Assembly (NCBI GenBank): GCA_038131795.1
Contig: JAYPQE010000003.1
Location: 682,001-746,000, forward strand
DNA from: Eutrophobius brisbanensis
GTDB lineage: Bacteria > Pseudomonadota > Gammaproteobacteria > Eutrophobiales > Eutrophobiaceae
Direction of reading: 5' to 3'
Length of the DNA stretch: 64,000 nt
Shown: piece by piece, positions 1-9,263 of the stretch
How the letters are laid out: every line of letters starts with the position of its first letter
Numbering within the stretch: position 1 is the stretch's first letter
Notes under the pieces: generated by a model
Told to the model about the DNA's origin: nothing
The model's database searches: none
Seen by the model: the letters and a program-made list of their open reading frames with translations, nothing else
Translations under genes and position numbers: made by a program

Positions 1-669
1 ATTGCCCGTATTGCGAATGAGTCAGGTGTGAAGTTGTTCATTTTTATGAGTACTGTCAAAGTACATGGTAAACATTCTGGAGGAGGATGTTTATCTGAAA
101 AATCACCAGAGGCGGCAGAAGATCCTTATGCACTGAGTAAGTTATATGGAGAACAGTCTTTGATTACTGTTTGCAATGAAGGCGATATGAAGTTTGTGAT
201 CCTTCGCCCACCATTGGTCTACGGTCCTGGCGTAAAGGCTAATTTTCTAAAATTCATGTCCATTATTGACAGCAATGTCCCATTGCCACTGGCAGGTTTT
301 AATAATTGTCGAAGCTATATATATGTTGAAAATTTATGTCACATAATTGAGGGATTGTTTTGCCGGAAAAACTGCTGGAACCAGGTGTATCTTGTGAAAG
401 ACGTTGATATTAGTACAAAAGACCTGGCGGTAAAATTATCTTTAGCCCTGGGGAGGAAACCTCGAATTTTCATGGCCCCCACAAATGTAATTAAAATTAT
501 TGCCAGGGTATTAAAGAAAAACAGTCAATTTAATAGCCTTTACAATAGTTTGTTAATTGATAATTCAAAATTGCAAAATGACCTTGGCTGGACGACTTCC
601 ATGGATTTAGATACGGCCCTGGAAAATACTATAGATTGGTATATGCGTACTAATAAGGGATTAAGTTGA
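1..669 (+). CDS. NAD-dependent sugar epimerase/reductase (SDR), WbpV/GalE-like, 5' truncated by the window
   Basis: The reading frame is open from base 1, so the N-terminal Rossmann nucleotide-binding part lies outside the window. The visible part has the extended-SDR landmarks: a Ser-Thr pair in FIFMSTVKVHG, a YxxxK active site in DPYALSK (Tyr and Lys at about residues 43 and 47 of the fragment), and the substrate-loop motif LRPPLVYGPG. It is followed directly by WbpL-like and WbpM-like genes, the same order as wbpV-wbpL-wbpM in Pseudomonas O-antigen loci. By that analogy it may reduce the 4-keto intermediate made by WbpM to UDP-QuiNAc. This specificity is inferred from neighbours; a 4-epimerase is the alternative. 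The stop overlaps a possible TTG start of the next gene, so the two are probably co-transcribed. Confidence 0.8.
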   Translation: MARIANESGVKLFIFMSTVKVHGKHSGGGCLSEKSPEAAEDPYALSKLYGEQSLITVCNEGDMKFVILRPPLVYGPGVKANFLKFMSIIDSNVPLPLAGFNNCRSYIYVENLCHIIEGLFCRKNCWNQVYLVKDVDISTKDLAVKLSLALGRKPRIFMAPTNVIKIIARVLKKNSQFNSLYNSLLIDNSKLQNDLGWTTSMDLDTALENTIDWYMRTNKGLS

Positions 670-671
670 CT

Positions 672-1691
672 ATGGCAATAGCGACAATTCTGGCAGGTTT
701 TATATTGTTAATGGTGCTCTCATATCTTGTAACAGGCGTGATCCTTAAGGTAGTAAAGAGAAATAAAATTCTAGACCATCCAGGCTCAAGAAGTTTGCAT
801 GAAAATCCATTGCCTCGTGGAGGAGGGGTGACAGTAGCAATACTGGTCTTATCTTGTTTATTAGTGATGCAGTTTACAGGGGTGATAAGTGCGCTTGAAT
901 TTTGGGCATTTTTCCTAGGAGGCGTCATGACCTTTATCATTGGCCTATTAGATGATGTCAGGACAGTCTCTGTTAAGATTAAGGGGATGGGATATTTAAT
1001 GGCGGCCCTTTGTGGGGTTGGGATCATAGAGTCTATACAGCTCGGTAATATCTTAGATGAATATATTTCAATTGTAATCTGGAGCGTGGTTATAACCTGG
1101 GCTATTAACTTGTATAATTTTATGGATGGCAGTGACGGGCTTGCAGGAATGCAGGCTGTTCTTGCTGGTTTGGTAATGATTTGTGTAGCGTATGTATTAA
1201 ATCTGGATCTTATCCTTTATCTTTCGCTGGTTATTACTGCTTCTTCATGTGGATTTCTAATCTATAATTTTCCTCCGGCAAAACTGTTTATGGGAGATTC
1301 CGGCAGTTGTTTTCTTGGCTTTATTTTCGGAATGACTGGATATTACTCAACCAGGATGGGGCTATTGCCGCTAGCGTTTTGGCTGGTACTATTTTCAGTT
1401 TTTATATGTGATTCTGCACTCACTTTAATGATGAGAATCGTGTCTGGGGAAAAATGGTACCAGGCACATAGGCAGCATGCATATCAAAAATTAATTCTCG
1501 CTGGGCACAGTCATAGATGGGTATTAATCCATTTTATATTGTTATTTATTGTACTTTTATTGCCTATGGCACTATCAGTATTGAGGTTTGAAAAATACGC
1601 AGTATATATTGTGGTGCTTTGCTATATGCTAATCATTACATTGTGGGCAATAATACAATATCAATACAAAAACAGGACTGAAATAGGGTAA
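672..1691 (+). CDS. wbpL: Undecaprenyl-phosphate sugar-1-phosphate transferase, WbpL/WecA (MraY-like) family
   Basis: Polytopic membrane enzyme of the polyprenyl-phosphate HexNAc-1-phosphate transferase family, which loads the first sugar of an O-antigen or exopolysaccharide onto undecaprenyl phosphate at the inner membrane. About ten hydrophobic segments are visible, with family motifs DHPGSRSLHENPLPRGGG near residue 33, GLLDDVRTVS, NFMDGSDGLAG, FMGDSGS and the C-terminal RQHAYQK. At 339 aa it has normal family length. I chose ATG 672 with AAGGGA about ten bases upstream; TTG 666, which overlaps the previous stop, is also possible. The downstream WbpM homologue suggests the donor is UDP-QuiNAc or UDP-FucNAc, but the sequence alone does not decide. 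Confidence 0.82.
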   Translation: MAIATILAGFILLMVLSYLVTGVILKVVKRNKILDHPGSRSLHENPLPRGGGVTVAILVLSCLLVMQFTGVISALEFWAFFLGGVMTFIIGLLDDVRTVSVKIKGMGYLMAALCGVGIIESIQLGNILDEYISIVIWSVVITWAINLYNFMDGSDGLAGMQAVLAGLVMICVAYVLNLDLILYLSLVITASSCGFLIYNFPPAKLFMGDSGSCFLGFIFGMTGYYSTRMGLLPLAFWLVLFSVFICDSALTLMMRIVSGEKWYQAHRQHAYQKLILAGHSHRWVLIHFILLFIVLLLPMALSVLRFEKYAVYIVVLCYMLIITLWAIIQYQYKNRTEIG

Positions 1692-1699
1692 GGCACTAC

Positions 1700-3544
1700 A
1701 TGTTGTCTATATCAAGACGTTACTTAATTATATTTCACGATATATGCATGGCTGTCCTGGCCTGGTTTATGTCATGGTGGATAAGGTATAACCTGGAGTT
1801 CCCATTTCCAGATCTGTCGATATGCCTGTCGTCAATTCCGTTAATCATAATTGTGCAGACCTTTGTCTATTGGCGATTCAATCTTTATCGTGGAATATGG
1901 CGTTTTGCGAGTTTGCCTGATTTATGGAATATATTGAGGGCGTCATTACTGGGCGGCATGTTAATTATGTTGGCACTATTTCTGTTCATCAGGCTTGAAG
2001 GTGTGCCCAGGTCATTGATGGTGCTATACCCCACATTATTAATGTTGTTTTTAGGTGGGCCCAGACTTGGTTATAGATACCTAAAAGATCGCACTTTAAA
2101 TTTACATCATAACAGTAGTGCAAAGCGTCTGATTATCATTGGGGCGGGCAGGGCCGGAGAAATGCTTGCCAGGGATATGCTCAGGGATGAACGGTTTTTG
2201 CCAGTTGGTTTTATAGACGATAACCCAGCCTTGTCCAGATCCGAGATACATGGAATCAGGGTCTTAGGAACAACACAGCATCTCAACAAATATATTGACA
2301 GGTATAGACCAGAAATTATTGTGATCGCCATACCTTCTGCAACAGATGAACAGATGCAAAAACTCGTTCAATTAGCTGAGAAGACTAACCTGCCTGTCAG
2401 AACATTGCCCAAACTAAATGAGATGGTTACCCACAAACCGTCGGTTCGGGAGTTGAGAAAAGTATCGATTGAAGATTTGCTGGGCAGGGAAAAAATTGAG
2501 CTGGATTGGTCATTAATTCAAAAGGGAATAGTCAATAAAAGAGTACTTGTGACAGGGGGTGGGGGTTCTATTGGCGCCGAGTTGTGTCGGCAAATAGTGA
2601 AGCTGAATCCTGAAAAACTTATAGTTTTTGAGAGAAATGAGTTTAATCTCTATAGAATTCTGAATGAACTGTCAGAATATAATATGCAAAACTCCATAGA
2701 AGGTGTTCTAGGAGATATATGCGATGCAATAAAATTAGAAGACACATTTGAAGAACTAGAACCACAGGTGGTATTCCACGCTGCAGCTTATAAACATGTA
2801 CCTATCCTGGAAACAGCAGTTCGAGAGGCGGTAATAAATAATGTACTAGGTACAGTAAACCTGATTGATGTGGCTGAAAAATATAACCTTGAAAGGTTTG
2901 TGTTTATTTCAACTGATAAAGCAGTAAATCCTGTAAATGTTCTAGGTGCTACTAAAAGGATTGGAGAGCTCTATACGCTGTCAAAAAATTTACAGGGCCT
3001 CAGCGTTAGTGTTGTCAGGTTTGGAAATGTTCTGGGATCTGGTGGGAGTGTAATTCCAGTATTTCAAGATCAAATCAGCCGAGGTGGGCCGGTTACAGTC
3101 ACACATCCCGATATTTCACGGTATTTCATGACTATTCAGGAATCGTCTCAGTTGATTCTTCAGGCCGCCAGCATGGGTAATGGTGGCGAAATTTATGTAT
3201 TGGATATGGGGGCCCCAGTTAAAATTCTATATCTTGCAGAACAAATGGTTCATTTTTCCGGAAAAACAGGTGAAGTAAAAATAGACATTACCGGCCTTAG
3301 GCCTGGTGAAAAGATTAATGAAGAATTGTTTTATAACAACGAGGATGTTGAAAAAACAGCACACAATAAAATTGAACTGGCCAGATATGGTGAAATCAAT
3401 GTTCATGAGTTAAACACTACCTTGAGAAAACTTCAGACGGCCTGTGATGCATGTGATCATGCAGAATTATATACACTGTTAAAGAAGTATATGACTGGCA
3501 ATATGAATATAAATAATGTAATAAAACCACCAAAGGTGAAGTAA
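1700..3544 (+). CDS. wbpM: UDP-GlcNAc 4,6-dehydratase, membrane-bound WbpM/FlaA1 type
   Basis: A 614-aa protein of the long WbpM class. Four hydrophobic segments occupy roughly residues 5-120. A first Rossmann-like domain follows (GAGRAGE at 148-154), then the catalytic SDR domain with TGGGGSIG at 285-292. The active-site region STDKAVNPVNVLGATKR carries Met/Leu-type substitution at the usual SDR tyrosine position, as is normal for WbpM and PglF. These enzymes convert UDP-GlcNAc to UDP-4-keto-6-deoxy-GlcNAc, the precursor of QuiNAc, FucNAc and bacillosamine. The gene starts at ATG 1700 after GGGTAAGG, eight bases past wbpL, and its stop abuts galU. Confidence 0.88.
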   Translation: MLSISRRYLIIFHDICMAVLAWFMSWWIRYNLEFPFPDLSICLSSIPLIIIVQTFVYWRFNLYRGIWRFASLPDLWNILRASLLGGMLIMLALFLFIRLEGVPRSLMVLYPTLLMLFLGGPRLGYRYLKDRTLNLHHNSSAKRLIIIGAGRAGEMLARDMLRDERFLPVGFIDDNPALSRSEIHGIRVLGTTQHLNKYIDRYRPEIIVIAIPSATDEQMQKLVQLAEKTNLPVRTLPKLNEMVTHKPSVRELRKVSIEDLLGREKIELDWSLIQKGIVNKRVLVTGGGGSIGAELCRQIVKLNPEKLIVFERNEFNLYRILNELSEYNMQNSIEGVLGDICDAIKLEDTFEELEPQVVFHAAAYKHVPILETAVREAVINNVLGTVNLIDVAEKYNLERFVFISTDKAVNPVNVLGATKRIGELYTLSKNLQGLSVSVVRFGNVLGSGGSVIPVFQDQISRGGPVTVTHPDISRYFMTIQESSQLILQAASMGNGGEIYVLDMGAPVKILYLAEQMVHFSGKTGEVKIDITGLRPGEKINEELFYNNEDVEKTAHNKIELARYGEINVHELNTTLRKLQTACDACDHAELYTLLKKYMTGNMNINNVIKPPKVK

Positions 3545-4420
3545 ATGAGTATTAAAAGAGCAGTTTTCCCGGTTGCAGGTTTAGGCGCTCGATTCCTGCC
3601 AGCTACCAAGGTTATACCCAAAGAAATGCTGCCTGTAGTTGATAAGCCTATAATTCAATACGCAACTGAGGAGGCCATTAACGCGGGCATAAAAGAATTG
3701 ATTTTTGTTATTTCTGAAACCAAAAAAAGCATCTTGCATCATTATGGTGATGCAGAAGTTTTGAATCAGGAATTGCTTGAGAAACAAAAACACGATTTAC
3801 TGGAAATTGTATCTGATATTATTCCGGAAGACATTAAGCTAAATTATGTTGAACAGCATAAAGCATTGGGTCTTGGGCATGCAGTACTTTGTGCGCGTGA
3901 ACTGGTGGGGGAAGAACCTTTTGCTGTCATTTTGCCGGATGACATGATTGATGATGATGAGCATGGATGCCTGACTCAAATGGTAAAAATTTTTGATGAT
4001 TATGGATCCAGTATTATTGCAGTGGAGAATGTCAATCCATCTGAAACAGACAAATATGGAATTGTGAGTGCGGAAGCTGTGACTGCAAATGTATCCAGCA
4101 TGGTAGATATTATCGAGAAACCTGATCCCGAGTCAGCTCCATCAACACTTGCAGTGGTCGGTAGATATATATTAACACCAGAGATTTTTGATTTATTGCA
4201 AAACCTTGGAAAAGGAGCCGGTGGGGAGATACAGTTAACTGATGGAATAAAAAAATTATTGAATATTCAATCAGTATATACCTATCAATTTCATGGAAGA
4301 CGGTATGATTGCGGTTCAAAGCTGGGATATATCATGGCAAAGCTGAATTATGCTCTAAAGCATCCAGAGGTTAAAGATGGATTGCTGGAGCATCTTCAGT
4401 CCAGAGAGAGTGAGGGATAG
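3545..4420 (+). CDS. galU: UTP-glucose-1-phosphate uridylyltransferase
   Basis: This cytoplasmic enzyme makes UDP-glucose from UTP and glucose-1-phosphate, feeding LPS and exopolysaccharide synthesis. The N-terminal nucleotidyltransferase signature is clear (AGLGARFLPATKVIPKEMLP), followed by LGHAVLCARE and the metal-binding LPDD. The length of 291 aa matches bacterial GalU. The ATG directly follows the wbpM stop codon with no intergenic base, so translation is probably coupled and galU acts as the last gene of the polysaccharide operon. Confidence 0.95.
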   Translation: MSIKRAVFPVAGLGARFLPATKVIPKEMLPVVDKPIIQYATEEAINAGIKELIFVISETKKSILHHYGDAEVLNQELLEKQKHDLLEIVSDIIPEDIKLNYVEQHKALGLGHAVLCARELVGEEPFAVILPDDMIDDDEHGCLTQMVKIFDDYGSSIIAVENVNPSETDKYGIVSAEAVTANVSSMVDIIEKPDPESAPSTLAVVGRYILTPEIFDLLQNLGKGAGGEIQLTDGIKKLLNIQSVYTYQFHGRRYDCGSKLGYIMAKLNYALKHPEVKDGLLEHLQSRESEG

Positions 4421-4421
4421 C

Positions 4422-4455
4422 CGGTTTAAATTGGGCCGATTAATTTAAATACCGA
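4422..4455. repeat. AT-rich inverted repeat between galU and tRNA-Asn
   Basis: TTTAAATT (4425-4432) and AATTTAAA (4442-4449) are inverted around a nine-base spacer GGGCCGATT, flanked by CGG and CCG. It lies between the convergent galU and tRNA-Asn genes, so it could weakly terminate or stabilise both transcripts. No clean U-tract follows, so I do not call it a terminator. Confidence 0.3.
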
Positions 4456-4473
4456 TTACTAATTATTAGAAAA

Positions 4474-4549
4474 TGGCTCCTCGGGACGGGCTCGAACCGC
4501 CGACCTAGTGATTAACAGTCACCCGCTCTACCGACTGAGCTACCGAGGA
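4474..4549 (-). tRNA. tRNA-Asn(GTT)
   Basis: On the minus strand a 76-nt cloverleaf can be read. The acceptor stem pairs TCCTCGG with CCGAGGA, the D-arm begins GTAGCTCAG, the anticodon loop CTGTTAATC gives anticodon GTT, the T-arm carries GGTTCGAGCC, and the CCA end is encoded. It closely resembles E. coli tRNA-Asn. Confidence 0.97.
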
Positions 4550-4564
4550 ACAATACGGACACGT

Positions 4565-4593
4565 ATGGTACTGATGCAGCATATTTTGGTCAA
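4565..4593 (-). promoter_or_regulatory. Probable sigma70 promoter of tRNA-Asn
   Basis: On the minus strand, TTGACC (-35, 4588-4593) and TACCAT (-10, 4565-4570) are separated by exactly 17 bases and end about 15 bases before the tRNA 5' end. The -35 is near consensus and the -10 matches four of six positions. Confidence 0.5.
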
Positions 4594-4676
4594 CTATCAA
4601 TATCTAAAAAATTTTGATTATCTGCCTGGATTGGTAGCTTTTCCCCGTGCCGATAAATACTTTCTTTTATCTGCAT

Positions 4677-6680
4677 ATGACACGTGAGTTCAAGCTAAAT
4701 GCCGGTTTTAAGCCTTCCGGCGATCAACCTGATGCAATTAACAGGCTGTTAAACGGTATAAATGATGGATTGCTCCATCAAACGCTACTTGGAGTTACTG
4801 GATCAGGGAAGACATTTACCGCTGCGAACATTATTCAAGCCGTCCAACGCCCAACCTTAATACTGGCCCCTAATAAAACCCTTGCAGCACAGTTATATGG
4901 TGAGATGCGGGATTTTTTTCCTGAAAATGCAGTTGAGTATTTTGTCTCTTATTACGATTATTACCAGCCGGAAGCATACGTACCATCAACTGATACATAT
5001 ATTGAAAAAGATGCTTCTATCAATGAGCATATTGAGCAAATGCGGTTATCTGCCACCAAGGCACTAATGGAGAGGTCCGATACAATAATTATTGCAACAG
5101 TGTCTGCGATTTATGGTTTAGGTGATCCTCAGTCCTATCTGAAGATGGTCCTGCATCTGGACAGGGGGGATATCGTAGATCAACGGCAAATTTTACGCAG
5201 ATTGGCTGAGTTGCAATATACAAGAAATGAAATTGAGCTACATAGGGCCACATACAGGGTAAGAGGCGATATATTAGATATTTATCCGGCAGAATCAGAC
5301 AAGCATGCGATACGCCTGGATCTATTCGATGATCAGGTTGAAAGTATTGCCTTGTTTGACCCTTTGACGGGAGAGGTGACTAAAGAGGTGCCTCGGATTA
5401 CGGTTTTTCCAAAGACGCATTATGTGACTGACAGAAAAACATTACTGGATGCTATTGATTTAATCAAAATCGAGTTGGTTGCAAGACTGGATGAATTGAG
5501 ACAGCAAAATAAACTGGTGGAAGCACAACGATTGGAACAACGCACACGTTTTGATCTGGAGATGATAATGGAAATCGGATATTGCACAGGCATTGAGAAT
5601 TATTCTCGTTATTTGTCTGGTAGAAATCCGGGCGAGCCGCCTCCCACCTTATTTGATTACCTGCCTGATGATGCGCTGCTATTTGTCGATGAAAGTCATG
5701 TAACGATCCCGCAATTAGGGGCAATGTATAAGGGAGATCGTTCCCGAAAAGAAAATCTGGTTAATTATGGTTTCAGGTTGCCCAGCGCATTGGATAACCG
5801 GCCATTACGGTTTGAAGAATTTGAAAGGCTTGCGCCACAAACAATATTTGTCTCAGCAACTCCTGGGGCATATGAAAAAGATCACTCCAGTGAAATAGTG
5901 GATCAAGTGGTCAGACCCACCGGATTGGTGGACCCTGAGGTTGATATTCGACCGGTTAATTCCCAGGTGGATGACCTCGTTTCTGAAATAAACGCCAGGA
6001 TTGCGATTAATGAAAGAATATTGGTAACCACGTTGACAAAGAGAATGGCTGAAGACCTGACTGAATATCTTCTGGACCATAATATAAAGGCAAGATATCT
6101 GCATTCAGATATCGATACTGTTGAACGAGTTGAGATCATACGTGACTTACGACTGGGGACATTTGATGTTTTAGTCGGTATAAATTTGTTGCGTGAGGGG
6201 CTGGATATGCCTGAAGTATCGTTGGTTGCCATACTTGATGCAGATAAAGAAGGCTTTTTAAGATCGGAAACAACCCTGATCCAGACCATAGGACGTGCTG
6301 CGAGGAATATTAATGGTAAAGCAATACTGTATGCCGATAATATTACTGGTTCTATTCAGCGGGCGATAGATGAAACCGATAGAAGAAGAAATAAACAATT
6401 GGAGTATAATAAACAGCATAATATCACTCCAATAGGCATTAAAAAGGCGGTGACAGATATTCTGGAGGGGGCAACAGGCCTAAAAGGGGCATCAGCACAT
6501 AAGATCAAAGAGGCTAAAAATCAATATTTTGGTATGGAGCCCGAGACATTAGATAAGAAAGTGAAAGACCTTGAAAAGCTGATGTATGAAAGTGCAAAAA
6601 ATCTGGAATTTGAACTGGCAGCAAAATACAGGGATGAGATCCGGAAAATACAGGATGCAGAACTGGAAATAATTAATTAA
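4677..6680 (+). CDS. uvrB: Excinuclease ABC subunit B
   Basis: UvrB is the damage-verifying helicase-like subunit of UvrABC nucleotide excision repair. The predicted 667 aa is near E. coli length (673). Walker A GVTGSGKT lies at residues 39-46, the beta-hairpin region contains YYDYYQPEAYVP, helicase motifs include DESH and QTIGRAARN, and the C-terminal UVR coiled coil that contacts UvrC is present (LEFELAAKYRDEI). I chose ATG 4677 because the protein then begins MTREFKL like other UvrB proteins; the frame extends upstream to GTG 4647 with no support. No LexA-box-like inverted repeat is seen upstream. maeB follows after 13 bases. Confidence 0.97.
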   Translation: MTREFKLNAGFKPSGDQPDAINRLLNGINDGLLHQTLLGVTGSGKTFTAANIIQAVQRPTLILAPNKTLAAQLYGEMRDFFPENAVEYFVSYYDYYQPEAYVPSTDTYIEKDASINEHIEQMRLSATKALMERSDTIIIATVSAIYGLGDPQSYLKMVLHLDRGDIVDQRQILRRLAELQYTRNEIELHRATYRVRGDILDIYPAESDKHAIRLDLFDDQVESIALFDPLTGEVTKEVPRITVFPKTHYVTDRKTLLDAIDLIKIELVARLDELRQQNKLVEAQRLEQRTRFDLEMIMEIGYCTGIENYSRYLSGRNPGEPPPTLFDYLPDDALLFVDESHVTIPQLGAMYKGDRSRKENLVNYGFRLPSALDNRPLRFEEFERLAPQTIFVSATPGAYEKDHSSEIVDQVVRPTGLVDPEVDIRPVNSQVDDLVSEINARIAINERILVTTLTKRMAEDLTEYLLDHNIKARYLHSDIDTVERVEIIRDLRLGTFDVLVGINLLREGLDMPEVSLVAILDADKEGFLRSETTLIQTIGRAARNINGKAILYADNITGSIQRAIDETDRRRNKQLEYNKQHNITPIGIKKAVTDILEGATGLKGASAHKIKEAKNQYFGMEPETLDKKVKDLEKLMYESAKNLEFELAAKYRDEIRKIQDAELEIIN

Positions 6681-6693
6681 TTTGGAAGACAAT

Positions 6694-9000
6694 ATGACCA
6701 ACGAGAGGAAAAAAGACAAACTCAGGGCCGCTGCACTGGAATATCATACCAATGAACCATACGGCAAGCTGGGAATTCACGCAACCAAGCCACTTGCAAA
6801 TCAACATGACCTTGCTCTGGCGTATTCACCGGGAGTGGCCGCTGCATGTGAGGAAATAGAAAAATCTGAAGAACAGGCCGCCTATATGACGAGCCGAGGC
6901 AATCTGGTTGCAGTTGTGACGAATGGTACCGCTGTATTAGGGCTTGGTGCCATAGGACCGCTGGCTGCAAAACCGGTCATGGAAGGAAAGGCAGTTTTAT
7001 TCAAGAAATTTTCAGGGATAGATGTATTTGATATAGAAATTAATGAGCGCGACCCGGATAAACTGGTGGATATTATAGCCAGTCTTGAGCCCACATTTGG
7101 TGGGATAAATCTGGAGGATATAAAGGCACCTGAGTGTTTTGAGGTAGAGAAGAAGTTAAAAGAGCGATTGAATATCCCCGTTTTTCATGATGATCAGCAT
7201 GGTACTGCAATCATTGTTGGAGCCGCGGTGTTAAATGGGCTGCGCATTGTTAAAAAAGATATCAGTGAAGTAAAGCTGGCCGGGTCAGGTGCAGGGGCAT
7301 CGGCTATTGCCTGTCTGGACTTGCTTGTCAATCTGGGGATGAAACGCGAAAATATTTATATTTGTGATTCAAAAGGAATAATCTATGAAGGCAGGGACGA
7401 GAAGTTAGACCCATCCAAAGCCAGATATGTACAAAAAACGGATGCCAGGGTATTGGATGATGTCATTGCCGATGCCGATATCTTCCTGGGGCTGTCAGGT
7501 CCAGGCGTATTGACCCCTGACATGGTCAAAAAAATGGCGGACAAACCAATTATCCTCGCATTGGCCAATCCCGATCCGGAAATATTACCTGAAGATGCAC
7601 TTGCAGTAAGACCTGATGCAATTATGGCCACGGGGCGTTCTGATTATCCGAACCAGGTAAATAATGTTCTATGTTTTCCTTATATTTTCCGCGGTGCATT
7701 GGATGTAGGTGCGACTACTATCAATGATCCTATGAAAGTAGCGTGTGTCCATGCCATAGCAGATCTCGCAACAGTTGAACCCTCAGATATTGTATCCAGG
7801 GCCTATGGTGGCAGTAATTTAAGATTTGGTCCGGAATACCTTATTCCGAAACCGTTTGACCCCAGATTAATTGTTCGAATTGCGCCAGCAGTTGCCAAAG
7901 CAGCTATGGAGAGTGGTGTCGCTACCAGGCAAATTTCAGACATGAAGGTTTATAGGCAAAAGCTATTACAATTTATCTTTCAGACGGGCACATTGATGAA
8001 CCCTGTTTTCGATCAGGCCAAGCAAGACCCGAAAAAGGTTGTTTATGCAGAAGGAGAAGAACGCAAAGTATTGCAAGCCGTGCAACAGGTTGTGGATGAG
8101 GGAATTGCCATTCCTATTCTCATCGGTCGCCCCAATGTAATTAGCAAGCGGATAAATGAACTGGGTTTGAGAATTCAGGCAGATAAAGACTTCGAAATTG
8201 TCAGCCCACTCTACGACAAGCGGTTTAATCAATACTGGAAAATGTATCATGAAATCATGGGGCGAAGCGGCGTGTCTCCGGCTGAAGCAAAAAATACAGT
8301 CAGGACCAAAAACACAGTTATTGCGGCCTTAATGGTAAGGCGCAATGAAGCGGATGCCATGTTATGCGGGGCAGAAGGTCCATTCATTAGTCATTTAAGA
8401 TTCATACGGCAAATCATTGAAAAAGAAGAGGACGTGACCGCACTTGCCGCAGTCACGGCAGTTGTTTCTCCACGGGGGCTATTCTTCCTTGCTGATACAC
8501 ACGTCACGCAAAATCCAACTGCAGATGAAATTGTGGAAAAAACCTTGCTGGCAGCCAAAACAGTACAGCGCTTTGGAATTAAACCCCGAATTGCCTTGCT
8601 GTCACATTCCAATTTCGGGTCCAGAAATAATACATCGGCCAGAAAAATGCGAAAAGCAGCAAAAATTCTCAGAAATATGGAAAACAACTTTGTGGTTGAG
8701 GGGGAGATGCATGCCGATGCGGCCATTTCAGATGAAATTCGTAACAATGCGTTATCAAGTTCCCGTCTGAAAGGCAAAGCGAATCTGTTTATAATGCCTA
8801 ACATTGATGCTGCCCATATTACTTACAGCATGTTAAAGATGGTCGGTACGGGGGGGACAGTTGGACCGATCCTGGTAGGCAATTCCAAACCTGCCCATAT
8901 ACTAACCAGTTCAGCAACAGTTCGGGGCATTATCAATATGACCGCACTGTCAGTCGTAGAATCTCAGGATCAGTTAGACCAGATGGATTTGATTAGTTGA
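6694..9000 (+). CDS. maeB: NADP-dependent malic enzyme with C-terminal phosphotransacetylase-like domain
   Basis: MaeB decarboxylates malate to pyruvate, linking the TCA cycle to pyruvate and NADPH supply. The 768-aa protein has the hybrid layout: a malic domain (AYSPGVAAACEEI, and the metal-site region FHDDQHGTA), an NAD(P)-binding domain (GSGAGASAIA), and from about residue 430 a phosphotransacetylase-like domain that is regulatory rather than catalytic in known MaeB. Start ATG 6694 has GGAAG five bases upstream; the frame also opens at TTG 6682, which I reject. It probably shares a transcript with uvrB, an arrangement with no obvious functional logic. Confidence 0.95.
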   Translation: MTNERKKDKLRAAALEYHTNEPYGKLGIHATKPLANQHDLALAYSPGVAAACEEIEKSEEQAAYMTSRGNLVAVVTNGTAVLGLGAIGPLAAKPVMEGKAVLFKKFSGIDVFDIEINERDPDKLVDIIASLEPTFGGINLEDIKAPECFEVEKKLKERLNIPVFHDDQHGTAIIVGAAVLNGLRIVKKDISEVKLAGSGAGASAIACLDLLVNLGMKRENIYICDSKGIIYEGRDEKLDPSKARYVQKTDARVLDDVIADADIFLGLSGPGVLTPDMVKKMADKPIILALANPDPEILPEDALAVRPDAIMATGRSDYPNQVNNVLCFPYIFRGALDVGATTINDPMKVACVHAIADLATVEPSDIVSRAYGGSNLRFGPEYLIPKPFDPRLIVRIAPAVAKAAMESGVATRQISDMKVYRQKLLQFIFQTGTLMNPVFDQAKQDPKKVVYAEGEERKVLQAVQQVVDEGIAIPILIGRPNVISKRINELGLRIQADKDFEIVSPLYDKRFNQYWKMYHEIMGRSGVSPAEAKNTVRTKNTVIAALMVRRNEADAMLCGAEGPFISHLRFIRQIIEKEEDVTALAAVTAVVSPRGLFFLADTHVTQNPTADEIVEKTLLAAKTVQRFGIKPRIALLSHSNFGSRNNTSARKMRKAAKILRNMENNFVVEGEMHADAAISDEIRNNALSSSRLKGKANLFIMPNIDAAHITYSMLKMVGTGGTVGPILVGNSKPAHILTSSATVRGIINMTALSVVESQDQLDQMDLIS

Positions 9001-9047
9001 GATAATTAAAGTAGATAATCAAAAGACGTTCATATACTAATATCCTC

Positions 9048-9076
9048 TTTAAACTTTTTGTTTTTCAATTTATACT
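9048..9076 (+). promoter_or_regulatory. Probable promoter of tRNA-Val
   Basis: A good -10 element TATACT (9071-9076) lies ten bases before the tRNA 5' end, with a weak -35 TTTAAA (9048-9053) at 17-base spacing. The spacer is a T-rich stretch. Confidence 0.4.
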
Positions 9077-9085
9077 TGGCAGCAC

Positions 9086-9162
9086 AGGCGCGTAGCTCAG
9101 CTGGTTAGAGCATCACCTTGACATGGTGGGGGTCGTTGGTTCGAATCCAATCGCGCCTACCA
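9086..9162 (+). tRNA. tRNA-Val(GAC)
   Basis: A 77-nt cloverleaf: acceptor AGGCGCG pairs with CGCGCCT, D-arm GTAGCTCAGCTGG, anticodon loop CTTGACA giving GAC, T-arm GGTTCGAATCC, and encoded CCA. It is nearly identical in its arms to E. coli tRNA-Val(GAC). Confidence 0.97.
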
Positions 9163-9263
9163 ATTTCTAGCAGGCGGAATGTATCATCGCGTTTCACCTT
9201 TGATTTACCACGATTACCAAGTGGCCTATTGTGGGGGCCACCACTGACACAGAAGGGTTTAGC

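Noticed and set aside
4647..4676. Ten-residue upstream extension of uvrB from GTG 4647
   Set aside because: The extension is hydrophobic and lacks family similarity; ATG 4677 gives the conserved N-terminus.
8391..8804. 137-codon open frame on the minus strand inside maeB
   Set aside because: It is antisense to a conserved domain and shows no family features; it is a shadow of maeB codon use.
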